DNA of 64,000 nt from CAKRJP01 sp963597615. GTDB lineage: Bacteria > Bacillota > Clostridia > Lachnospirales > Lachnospiraceae. The stretch lies in contig CAVBQS010000040.1 in the NCBI GenBank assembly GCA_963597615.1, forward strand, positions 8,723-72,722, in the 5' to 3' direction. This document shows positions 44,384-51,647 of the stretch, one piece after another. The number at the start of each line of letters is the position of its first letter. Within the stretch, counting starts at the first letter, position 1. The notes below the pieces were generated by a model. It made no database searches. It saw only the letters and a list, made by a program, of their open reading frames with translations, and had not been told where the DNA came from. A program made the translations under genes and the position numbers.

Positions 44384-44513
44384 GCGAAAGTCTAGTAGAG
44401 TACATTGGATTGCACATAATAACCAAAGGAAAAGCAGACCCTTGGAGCATGTCGAGTCTGCTTTTGCTTTCGGTTATTGTGGGCAATCCTCGCGAACTAT
44501 ACTACACTTTCGT
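44384..44513. repeat. Long inverted-repeat element E1
   Basis: Arms of about 56 bases (44384-44439 and 44456-44513) pair imperfectly around a 16-base loop. Shared words include AATAACC, AAAGCAGAC and GCGAAAGT. The 333-bp gap between proC and the cyclophilin gene contains this element and the proC terminator; nothing else was recognised. It is related to element E2 at 59433-59613. Confidence 0.85.
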
Positions 44514-44550
44514 GCACCATCTAAAAATTAGAGAAAAGAGGTAAAATAAA

Positions 44551-45069
44551 ATGGCAAACCCAATCGTAACTTTTGAAATGGAAAACGGCGACCTTATCAA
44601 AGCTGAATTATATCCGGAGATTGCTCCAAACACTGTCAATAACTTTATTTCCCTGATCAATGACAAGTTCTATGATGGACTGATTTTCCACCGCGTCATC
44701 AGTGGTTTCATGATCCAGGGCGGATGCCCAGATGGCAACGGAATGGGTGGCCCAGGCTATAGCATTCAGGGAGAATTTTCTCACAATGGCATTGCCAATG
44801 ACTTAGCACACACTGCCGGAGTTTTATCTATGGCAAGAGCTATGAACCCAAATTCTGCAGGATCTCAATTCTTCATTATGCACAAGGATGCATCCCATCT
44901 TGATGGAGAATATGCAGCCTTTGGAAAAGTCATTGAAGGTATGGATGTAGTTAATAAGATTGCCACTACCATGACAGATTACAGTGACAGACCTATGGAG
45001 CCTCAAAAGATGGCTAAGGTTACAGTAGATACTCAGGGTGTGGATTATCCGGCACCAAAGAAGATGTAA
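44551..45069 (+). CDS. Peptidyl-prolyl cis-trans isomerase, cyclophilin type
   Basis: 172 residues starting at ATG 44551 behind AGAGGTA. Speeds proline isomerisation during folding. The compact bacterial cyclophilin motifs are complete: FHRVISGFMIQGGCPDGNG (about 49-67), the catalytic arginine in FHRV, and MARAMNPNSAGSQFFIM (about 92-108). No signal peptide, so cytoplasmic. Monocistronic, with a weak hairpin pair downstream before the ECF operon. Confidence 0.97.
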   Translation: MANPIVTFEMENGDLIKAELYPEIAPNTVNNFISLINDKFYDGLIFHRVISGFMIQGGCPDGNGMGGPGYSIQGEFSHNGIANDLAHTAGVLSMARAMNPNSAGSQFFIMHKDASHLDGEYAAFGKVIEGMDVVNKIATTMTDYSDRPMEPQKMAKVTVDTQGVDYPAPKKM

Positions 45070-45110
45070 AAACCAGGGATCATAAGATTAACCTGGCTTA
45101 TATGACAATT

Positions 45111-45150
45111 GCAATATGTGCTGCTCCATCTAGGAGTAGCGCATATTGTG
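45111..45150 (+). promoter_or_regulatory. Hairpin in the leader of the ECF transporter operon
   Basis: GCAATATGTGCTGCTCC (45111-45127) pairs with GGAGTAGCGCATATTGTG (from 45133) around ATCTA. No T-tract follows. The AAGGAG site of the first ECF gene is about 15 bases downstream, so the hairpin may be regulatory; no known riboswitch was recognised. Confidence 0.45.
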
Positions 45151-45177
45151 CGTTAATAGAGAAGGAGTCTATAGAAC

Positions 45178-46029
45178 ATGGGTATGGTTCAGACAGACAA
45201 ACTGATATATGAATATATGAAAAGAGACGAGGAAGGCCATGTGATTGGGGCTTCTAGAGCTATCGATCAGGTGGATATTAATGTGGTGGAAGGGCAATTT
45301 GTTGCCATTTTAGGCCACAACGGTTCCGGAAAATCTACTCTGGCAAAGCATATGAATGCAATCTTAGTTCCCACAGAAGGAACCATGTGGGTAGATGGCC
45401 GTGACACCAAAAAGCTGGAGGAACTTTGGAATGTAAGACAGACCGCCGGTATGGTATTTCAAAATCCCGACAATCAGATCATTGGAACTGTGGTAGAAGA
45501 GGATGTGGGATTTGGACCAGAAAATCTTGGAGTTCCTACAGAGGATATTTGGACCAGGGTGGAGGAAAGCTTAAAGGCAGTAGGAATGATTGAGTACCGT
45601 CACCATTCTCCCAACAAACTTTCCGGAGGGCAGAAACAAAGGGTGGCCATTGCAGGAGTGGTGGCTATGGAGCCAAAATGTATTGTCCTGGATGAGCCAA
45701 CTGCCATGCTAGATCCCATGGGACGCAAGGAAGTCCTAAGAACCGTACAGGAACTTAGAAAAAAGAAGAATGTAACGGTAATTCTCATTACCCATTACAT
45801 GGAAGAAGTGGTGGAGGCAGATCAGGTCTATGTTATGGATCATGGTCATGTAGTTATGCAGGGGACACCGAGAGAAATTTTCTCCCAGGTAGACACATTG
45901 AAAAAGTACCGGCTGGATGTGCCTCAAGCAACCTTGCTGGCAGATGAACTCATAAAACGAGGACTTAACATTCCTGCGGGAATTCTTACAAAGGAAGAGT
46001 TGGTGGAGGCAATATGTCGATTAAACTAG
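45178..46029 (+). CDS. ecfA1: ECF transporter ATPase EcfA1
   Basis: 283 residues starting at ATG 45178 behind AAGGAG. Hydrolyses ATP to power vitamin or metal uptake through energy-coupling-factor transporters. Walker A GHNGSGKST (about 45-53), Q-loop FQNPDNQ, signature LSGGQKQR and Walker B CIVLDEPTA are intact. Its end overlaps ecfA2 by 16 bases. Forms the A-A-prime-T module with the next two genes; in group II systems this module serves several unlinked S components. Confidence 0.95.
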   Translation: MGMVQTDKLIYEYMKRDEEGHVIGASRAIDQVDINVVEGQFVAILGHNGSGKSTLAKHMNAILVPTEGTMWVDGRDTKKLEELWNVRQTAGMVFQNPDNQIIGTVVEEDVGFGPENLGVPTEDIWTRVEESLKAVGMIEYRHHSPNKLSGGQKQRVAIAGVVAMEPKCIVLDEPTAMLDPMGRKEVLRTVQELRKKKNVTVILITHYMEEVVEADQVYVMDHGHVVMQGTPREIFSQVDTLKKYRLDVPQATLLADELIKRGLNIPAGILTKEELVEAICRLN

Positions 46030-46868
46030 AACATTTAAATTACATATACAGTCAGGGAACTGCTTATGAAAAGCATGCCCTGAAAGATATTTGCCTGGAG
46101 ATTCCCCACGGAGAATTTGTAGGAGTGATTGGCCACACAGGCTCCGGGAAATCTACCTTGATCCAGCATCTAAATGGCCTGGTAAAGGCTACTAGCGGAG
46201 CCCTTTATTATAATGGAGAAAATATTTATTCCGATGGCTATGACCTAAAGGCCTTAAGAAATCAGGTGGGACTGGTTTTTCAGTACCCGGAACACCAGCT
46301 TTTTGAAATAGATGTTCTTTCTGATGTGTGCTTTGGTCCTAAGAATCAAGGCTTGTCTGAGGAGGAGTGTAAGAAAAGAGCCCTAGAAGCCCTCCATCTT
46401 GTAGGACTTCCGGAGGAGTATTATAAGTCTTCGCCTTTTGAGCTTTCCGGAGGGCAAAAGCGCCGAGTGGCCATTGCAGGAGTCCTGGCTATGAGACCCA
46501 AGGTCTTAGTCTTAGATGAACCTACCGCAGGCTTAGATCCCAAGGGGCGTGATGAAATCCTTGACCAGATTGCCTATTTACACAAAGAAAGTGACCTTAC
46601 CGTAATCTTGGTATCCCATAGCATGGAAGATATTGCAAAATATGCAGACCGCATCATTGTAATGAACCACGGACAAGTTATGTACAATGACATTCCAAAG
46701 AAGGTATTTGCCCATTATAATGAATTGGAGGAAGTAGGGCTTGCGGCTCCTCAGGTGACTTATATTATGCATGATCTAAAGGAGCGGGACTTAGATGTAA
46801 ACGCCCAGGCCACCTCCATCGAGGAAGCAGCAGATAGCATTATGAATGTACTGGAGAAGAGAAGATGA
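46014..46868 (+). CDS. ecfA2: ECF transporter ATPase EcfA2
   Basis: 284 residues. Partner ATPase of EcfA1 with Walker A GHTGSGKST (about 40-48), FQYPEHQLF, LSGGQKRR and LVLDEPTAGLDP. The YPEHQLF wording distinguishes the A-prime chain from EcfA1 (NPDNQI). Starts within the end of ecfA1 and overlaps ecfT by four bases (ATGA), so the three are translationally coupled. Confidence 0.95.
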   Translation: MSIKLEHLNYIYSQGTAYEKHALKDICLEIPHGEFVGVIGHTGSGKSTLIQHLNGLVKATSGALYYNGENIYSDGYDLKALRNQVGLVFQYPEHQLFEIDVLSDVCFGPKNQGLSEEECKKRALEALHLVGLPEEYYKSSPFELSGGQKRRVAIAGVLAMRPKVLVLDEPTAGLDPKGRDEILDQIAYLHKESDLTVILVSHSMEDIAKYADRIIVMNHGQVMYNDIPKKVFAHYNELEEVGLAAPQVTYIMHDLKERDLDVNAQATSIEEAADSIMNVLEKRR

Positions 46869-47689
46869 TACGAGATATAACTATTGGACAATATTATCCG
46901 GCTAACAGCCCGGTGCATCGCTTGGATCCAAGAGTCAAACTTGTGTCCACCTTGCTTTATTTAATCTCCCTGTTTTTATTTAAAAGTATTTCGGGATATT
47001 TAATTGCAACTGTATTTTTATTTGTAGTAATCAAGATCTCAAGGGTTCCCTTTTCCTATATCGTAAAGGGTTTAAAACCGGTTGTAATGCTGCTTATGAT
47101 TACCGTCCTCTTTAATCTGTTTTTAAATAGAGAGGGAGAGACCCTTTTCCACGCCTGGATTTTTACCATCACAGATGTAGGCCTTACTACGGCGGTATAT
47201 ATGGCCATTCGACTGATTTATTTAATCATCGGATCTTCCCTTATGACCTTTACCACCACCCCTAATGAGTTGACAGATGGTATTGAAGCCCTTCTTGGCC
47301 CTTTAAACAAGGTCCATGTGCCGGTTCATGAGATTGCTATGATGATGTCCATTGCCCTTCGATTTATCCCAATTCTTTTGGAAGAAACTGATAAGATCAT
47401 GAAGGCCCAGATTGCCAGAGGGGCAGACCTAGAAAGTGGGAATCTTATTCAAAAGGCCAAGGCCATGATCCCGATTTTAGTGCCTTTATTTGTATCAGCA
47501 TTTCGAAGAGCCAATGATCTTGCTATGGCAATGGAAGCTAGATGTTATCGTGGCGGAGAGGGTCGAACCAAGATGAAGCCATTAAAATACAAGAGAAAAG
47601 ATTATAGGGCCTACGCTATTATGATTATTTATGTGATTGTACTGGTGGTAATCGGAAGAATGTTCCCTCTCCATGTGTGGATTTTCTAA
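46865..47689 (+). CDS. ecfT: ECF transporter transmembrane protein EcfT
   Basis: 274 residues. Membrane scaffold that links the two ATPases to the substrate-binding S component. Hydrophobic helices at about 28-70, 72-95, 110-135 and 240-262. The coupling motifs ARGADLES (about 180-187) and a second Ala-Arg-Gly-like motif MEARCYRGG (about 221-229) insert into the ATPases. Start ATG overlaps the ecfA2 stop. The second truA gene follows after 10 bases. Confidence 0.95.
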   Translation: MIRDITIGQYYPANSPVHRLDPRVKLVSTLLYLISLFLFKSISGYLIATVFLFVVIKISRVPFSYIVKGLKPVVMLLMITVLFNLFLNREGETLFHAWIFTITDVGLTTAVYMAIRLIYLIIGSSLMTFTTTPNELTDGIEALLGPLNKVHVPVHEIAMMMSIALRFIPILLEETDKIMKAQIARGADLESGNLIQKAKAMIPILVPLFVSAFRRANDLAMAMEARCYRGGEGRTKMKPLKYKRKDYRAYAIMIIYVIVLVVIGRMFPLHVWIF

Positions 47690-47699
47690 GGAGTGCTAG

Positions 47700-48473
47700 A
47701 TGACCAAAAGAATAAAACTTACAGTAGCCTACGATGGAACAAATTATTGCGGATGGCAGGTGCAGCCTAATGGCCTTACGGTGGAGGAAGTTCTAAATCG
47801 TAACTTAAGTGACCTTACAGGAGAAGAAATCCATATTATAGGAGCCAGCAGGACAGACTCTGGGGTTCATGCCCAGGGAAATGTGGCAGTCTTTGATACG
47901 GATACAAAGATTCCTCCAAAGCGTATTTCCTATGCCTTAAACCAGAGGCTTCCGGAGGATATTGTGATTGTAAAATCAGAGGAAGTGGCAGCAGATTGGC
48001 ATCCCAGATACCAGAACTCTATTGTAAAAACCTATGAGTACCACATTTGGAACAGTCCCGTAAAGCATCCCCTAAAGCAAAGGTACACCACCCACGTATC
48101 TTTCCCTTTGGATGTGGAGCAAATGAGAAAGGGAGCCTCCTATATAGTAGGAACCCATGATTTTGCAAGTTTTTGCAATGTCCGCACCAATACTCAGGAT
48201 ACAGTAAGGCGGGTGTATTCCATAGAGATTGAAGAACATAAAAATTCAGAAACAAAAGGCCTTCCCGGAAATGAAATCATCATCCGGGTAACAGGCAATG
48301 GATTCCTATACAACATGGTACGAATCATAGCAGGAACCCTGATCCGGGTGGGAAGAGGCTTCTACACCCCAGAGAAAATAGGAGAGATCCTAGAACGAAA
48401 AGAAAGAACCGCAGACGGAATCACAGCCCCGGCAGGCGGCTTGGTTTTGATTAATATCGCATACGAAACATAA
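47700..48473 (+). CDS. truA: tRNA pseudouridine synthase A, copy 2
   Basis: 257 residues starting at ATG 47700 behind AAGGAG. Catalytic D53 lies in GASRTDSGVHA, with YDGTNYCGWQ near 11-20 and GFLYNMVRIIAGTLIRVG near the C-terminus. It follows ecfT by 10 bases, the classical ecfA-ecfA-ecfT-truA order of Firmicutes, so this is probably the orthologue of the Bacillus gene. The copy at 38556 would then be the extra one, possibly with different tRNA targets. A bidirectional terminator follows. Confidence 0.95.
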   Translation: MTKRIKLTVAYDGTNYCGWQVQPNGLTVEEVLNRNLSDLTGEEIHIIGASRTDSGVHAQGNVAVFDTDTKIPPKRISYALNQRLPEDIVIVKSEEVAADWHPRYQNSIVKTYEYHIWNSPVKHPLKQRYTTHVSFPLDVEQMRKGASYIVGTHDFASFCNVRTNTQDTVRRVYSIEIEEHKNSETKGLPGNEIIIRVTGNGFLYNMVRIIAGTLIRVGRGFYTPEKIGEILERKERTADGITAPAGGLVLINIAYET

Positions 48474-48512
48474 AAAAGGACTGACGCAGAATTAAGCGTC
48501 AGTCCTTTTTTA
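48473..48512. terminator. Bidirectional terminator between truA copy 2 and the S-component gene
   Basis: A 15-bp perfect stem (AAAAAGGACTGACGC arm) with a seven- to eight-base loop. T-tracts on both strands. Confidence 0.9.
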
Positions 48513-48601
48513 TAATAATGGAGCTTGCACCACCATCGAAAATATTGCTGGATTGGATAAAATAATCAAAGCGTCCCCTATTTATACAATCCATGAAGAT
48601 C

Positions 48602-49138
48602 TTATGATAGCGGATGCAACTCCCCGGTCAACTGCTTAATATCCGGAATAGCAGTCAGCACTGGGTATAGAACTACTGCAAGAATCAAACCGCTGCTTCC
48701 CTGGATGATGCTGGCTGGTACATTAAGTAAAGAGGTGGCTGCTCCATACAAAAGGGATTCAAAGAGGAAATATCCTCCGGCTACAAAGACAATATCTACA
48801 AGTCCTCCAAGAATTACAGACAGATATCTGGTCTTTTTATCCTTTGCTATTTTCAGATAAATCACTCCAGTGATGAAGGCAATCAGCCCCTTGATTATAA
48901 GGGTAGGAGCCACGAAAACAAAGTATCCGCCCAAAAGATCCGCCATGGCAGAGCCAATACCTGCAGCTAAAAAGCCATAAGCTGGTCCTAAAATAATACC
49001 GGAAAGAATTACAATAGAATCTCCGGGATGGATGTAACCTCCTGTGGCAGGGGTAGGAATCCGGATGGACATAGTTGCAACGCAGGCTAGGGCGGCAAAC
49101 AAGGCAGTCATTACTAGTTTCTTTAAATTCTTATTCAT
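48602..49138 (-). CDS. ECF transporter substrate-binding (S) component
   Basis: 178 residues from ATG 49138 behind AGAAAGGA. Six hydrophobic helices. The N-terminal MNKNLKKLVMTALFAALACVA carries the alanine-rich patch used to dock on EcfT. The IPTPATGGYIHPGDSIV and GPAYGFLAAGIGSAMADLLGG segments place it in the ECF_trnsprt/PdxU-HmpT-like group, whose members are predicted to carry pyridoxine or thiamine precursors. The real vitamin is not readable from the sequence. It is convergent with the ecfAAT-truA operon and probably uses that energising module. Confidence 0.88.
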   Translation of the reverse strand: MNKNLKKLVMTALFAALACVATMSIRIPTPATGGYIHPGDSIVILSGIILGPAYGFLAAGIGSAMADLLGGYFVFVAPTLIIKGLIAFITGVIYLKIAKDKKTRYLSVILGGLVDIVFVAGGYFLFESLLYGAATSLLNVPASIIQGSSGLILAVVLYPVLTAIPDIKQLTGELHPLS

Positions 49139-49419
49139 GATAGAAAATCCTTTCTTGACAAATTTATCGGTTTACTTTTTTAACGTTATAAAACACCACT
49201 GATGTTGCAACCACTTTATTCCTAGATTGGTTATTTGAAAATATCCAATTTTAAGAAAAAATATAAGACCAAAAATCGAATCATTAGTTGAAACTAAGGT
49301 AGAATATTCCACTGGCTTGTGTTAAAATGAGATTCGGACCCTTGGGTCCTTTGAAGAAATGAAAGAATCATCTAAGAAGATTTTAGATGCATATTATTTT
49401 AGAAAGAAGGGAATATAAA

Positions 49420-50577
49420 ATGACAAAAGTAGACATTATCTCCGGTTTCCTTGGAGCCGGAAAGACTACATTTATCAAAGAATTGGTAAGCCGCGTATAT
49501 GCAGGAGAAAAGTTGGTTCTCATTGAGAATGAGTTTGGTGAGATTGGTATTGACGGTGGATTTTTAAAGGATGCTGGAATTGAAATAACAGAAATGAATT
49601 CCGGTTGTATCTGCTGTACTTTAGTGGGGGATTTCAGTGAGGCCCTTCAGAAGGTTTTGGACCAGTATCATCCAGACCGTGTCATTATTGAGCCATCAGG
49701 GGTTGGAAAACTGTCGGATATTGTAAAGGCCATTGAGGAGGTAAAGAAGGATGCAGACATTGAAATCGATGGCCGCATCACTGTAGTAGATGGAAAGAAG
49801 ACCAAGATGTATCTGAAAAACTTTGGAGAGTTCTTTGAAGATCAGGTACAGAATGCTTCTACCATCGTAGTAAGCCGTACCCAGCTTATGGACGATGCAA
49901 AATTAGAGGAGACCATTGGACTTTTAAGAGAGCAGAATGACAAGGCTGCAATTATTTCCACTCCATGGGACAGCCTTAGCACAGAGGCTATTAAGAGAGC
50001 CCTAGCCCACAGAACCGGCCAGGAAGACCTCTTTGAAGAAGAGGATCATGACCATGAGTGCGGATGTGGCCATCACCACCATCATGACCATGACCATGAA
50101 CATGATCATGAGCACGACCACGACCATGAGCACGAGTGCGGATGCGGTCATCATCACGACCATGAGCATGACCATGACCACGAGTGTGGATGTGGCCACC
50201 ATCACGACCATGAGCATGACCACGAGCATCATCATGACCACGAGCATGAGCATGAACATGACCATGAATGCGGCTGCGGCCATCATCATCATCACCACGC
50301 AGATGAAGTCTTCACCAGCTGGGGCAAGGAGACTGCTCACAAGTACACAGAAGAAGAACTTGATTTCATCTTGAAGGCCTTGTCAGAGACGACTTCCTAC
50401 GGAACGATTTTGCGTTCTAAGGGAATCATTCCTATGACCGATGGAAGCTGGAAGCAGTTTGACTTAGTGCCGGAAGAATATGAAGTTCGTGAAGGTCAGC
50501 CAGACTACACTGGAAGAATCTGTGTTATTGGTACTGATGTGAAGGAAGAAGAATTAGCAAAATTATTCCATGTATAA
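49420..50577 (+). CDS. CobW/COG0523-family GTPase with long His-Asp-Glu-Cys metal-binding tract
   Basis: 385 residues from ATG 49420. Metallochaperone-type GTPase with Walker A GFLGAGKTTF (9-18) and the metal-binding CxCC motif SGCICC (61-66). A C-terminal CobW domain follows. A low-complexity insert at about 207-293 is almost wholly His, Asp and Glu and carries four ECGCGHHH units. Such tracts store or deliver Zn, Ni or Co. No Zur-like operator was identified upstream, only a GGACCC-TT-GGGTCC palindrome at 49336-49349. The next CobW-like gene starts 16 bases downstream. Confidence 0.93.
   Translation: MTKVDIISGFLGAGKTTFIKELVSRVYAGEKLVLIENEFGEIGIDGGFLKDAGIEITEMNSGCICCTLVGDFSEALQKVLDQYHPDRVIIEPSGVGKLSDIVKAIEEVKKDADIEIDGRITVVDGKKTKMYLKNFGEFFEDQVQNASTIVVSRTQLMDDAKLEETIGLLREQNDKAAIISTPWDSLSTEAIKRALAHRTGQEDLFEEEDHDHECGCGHHHHHDHDHEHDHEHDHDHEHECGCGHHHDHEHDHDHECGCGHHHDHEHDHEHHHDHEHEHEHDHECGCGHHHHHHADEVFTSWGKETAHKYTEEELDFILKALSETTSYGTILRSKGIIPMTDGSWKQFDLVPEEYEVREGQPDYTGRICVIGTDVKEEELAKLFHV
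50046..50298 (+). repeat. Coding tandem repeats for the His/Asp/Glu/Cys tract
   Basis: CAT, CAC, GAC and GAG codons in short irregular repeats, with four copies of a GAGTGCGGATGTGGCCAT-like unit near 50056, 50134, 50188 and 50268. Repeat-rich DNA of this kind is prone to length change between strains. Confidence 0.9.
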
Positions 50578-50593
50578 GAGGAGATAAAAAACT

Positions 50594-51535
50594 ATGGCAA
50601 CACCAGTATTTATTTGCACAGGTTTCCTGGACAGTGGAAAGACAACCCTGGTGCAGGATACTCTTATGGAGCAGGAGTGGATGGAAGAGGGATTAACCCT
50701 TTTAATCAGCTGCGAGGAGGGTGAAGTAGAATATTCCCCAGAGTATCTAAAAGAAAAGGACATGGCCATTTTGCAGGTGGATGAGTTTGACCAGCTAAAT
50801 GCTGCCTTCTTTAAAAACTGTGAAAAGAATTACCATCCGGTTCAGATTGTCATTGAGTATAACGGTATGTGGAGTTTAGGTGATCTCTTGTCTATTCGAT
50901 TCCCAAGAAACTGGGAAATTGCAGGTATTTATTCCACCATCAATGGTCAGACCCTGGATATGTATATGAAGAATATGAGAAATATGCTTATGGAGCCTTT
51001 GACAGAATCCTCTCTGATCATCGTAAATCGTTGTTCAGAGGATATGAACCGGTCTGGTTTCAGACGAGCTCTCAAGGTACAAAATCCCATGGCTCAGTTA
51101 ATTTTTGAAGACCTGAATGGAAATATTATAGAGCCTACAGAAGATGACCTTCCTTTTGACATTAAGGGAGACAAGGTTGTTATCGATGATATTGATTTCG
51201 GCGCCTGGTATGTAGACGCCTACGATCATCCAGAGCATTATCTTCACAAAGAAGTAGAATTTGTGGCCCAGGTATTTAAACCAAATGGATTAGGACCCAA
51301 CTACTTTGTGCCGGTGCGAAAGATTATGACCTGCTGTGAGGCAGATACCAGATTCTATGGCTATCCTTGCCTAGTGGAGAAGAAAATCAATCTTCGCCGT
51401 CATCAGTGGGTGAAGGTAAGGGCTAGATTTGAATATGAGCAATTGCCATCTAACCAGAAGAAGAATCCGGTGCTTCATCTGATCGACTTGGAGCCGGCAG
51501 TAAAACCGGACCCGGAAGTAGTATTTATGGGATAA
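50594..51535 (+). CDS. CobW-like GTPase fused to a YcgQ/DUF1980-like C-terminal domain
   Basis: 313 residues starting at ATG 50594 behind AAGAGGAG. N-terminal P-loop GTPase with Walker A GFLDSGKTTL (9-18), but no CxCC motif. The C-terminal part (about 205-313) contains FVAQVFKPNGLGPNYFVPVR and RKIMTCCEADTRFYGYP. That resembles the cysteine-containing end of YcgQ/DUF1980 proteins, where a TCC-AD motif is conserved; this link is from memory of the family and not searched. YcgQ and CobW genes are known neighbours in zinc-related loci. The protein probably works with the His-rich GTPase encoded 16 bases upstream. Confidence 0.78.
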   Translation: MATPVFICTGFLDSGKTTLVQDTLMEQEWMEEGLTLLISCEEGEVEYSPEYLKEKDMAILQVDEFDQLNAAFFKNCEKNYHPVQIVIEYNGMWSLGDLLSIRFPRNWEIAGIYSTINGQTLDMYMKNMRNMLMEPLTESSLIIVNRCSEDMNRSGFRRALKVQNPMAQLIFEDLNGNIIEPTEDDLPFDIKGDKVVIDDIDFGAWYVDAYDHPEHYLHKEVEFVAQVFKPNGLGPNYFVPVRKIMTCCEADTRFYGYPCLVEKKINLRRHQWVKVRARFEYEQLPSNQKKNPVLHLIDLEPAVKPDPEVVFMG

Positions 51536-51557
51536 AATTATTGGCAATATGAAATAT

Positions 51558-51594
51558 AAATCGCAGTGGTACTCTTATAGCGCCGCTGCGATTT
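51558..51594 (+). promoter_or_regulatory. Hairpin in the leader of the NhaC-type antiporter gene
   Basis: AAATCGCAGTGG (51558-51569) pairs with CCGCTGCGATTT (51583-51594) with one T-G pair, around a 13-base loop. No T-tract. Function unknown. Confidence 0.5.
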
Positions 51595-51647
51595 GTGGAA
51601 TGAGAGAGATGCTTGGCAAGATGCCAAGTGGAAAGGAATTTGAAGAT

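Noticed and set aside
44346..44531. A 61-residue plus-strand frame over element E1
   Set aside because: It is read through both arms of the inverted repeat, has no ribosome-binding site and no recognisable domain.
49336..49349. GGACCC-TT-GGGTCC palindrome as a metal-regulator operator
   Set aside because: It does not match Zur, Fur or NikR sites that I know and may be only a small hairpin in the leader.
50046..50298. Short repeated units that look at first like a CRISPR or satellite array
   Set aside because: The repeats are irregular, in frame, and encode the histidine-rich tract of the CobW protein.
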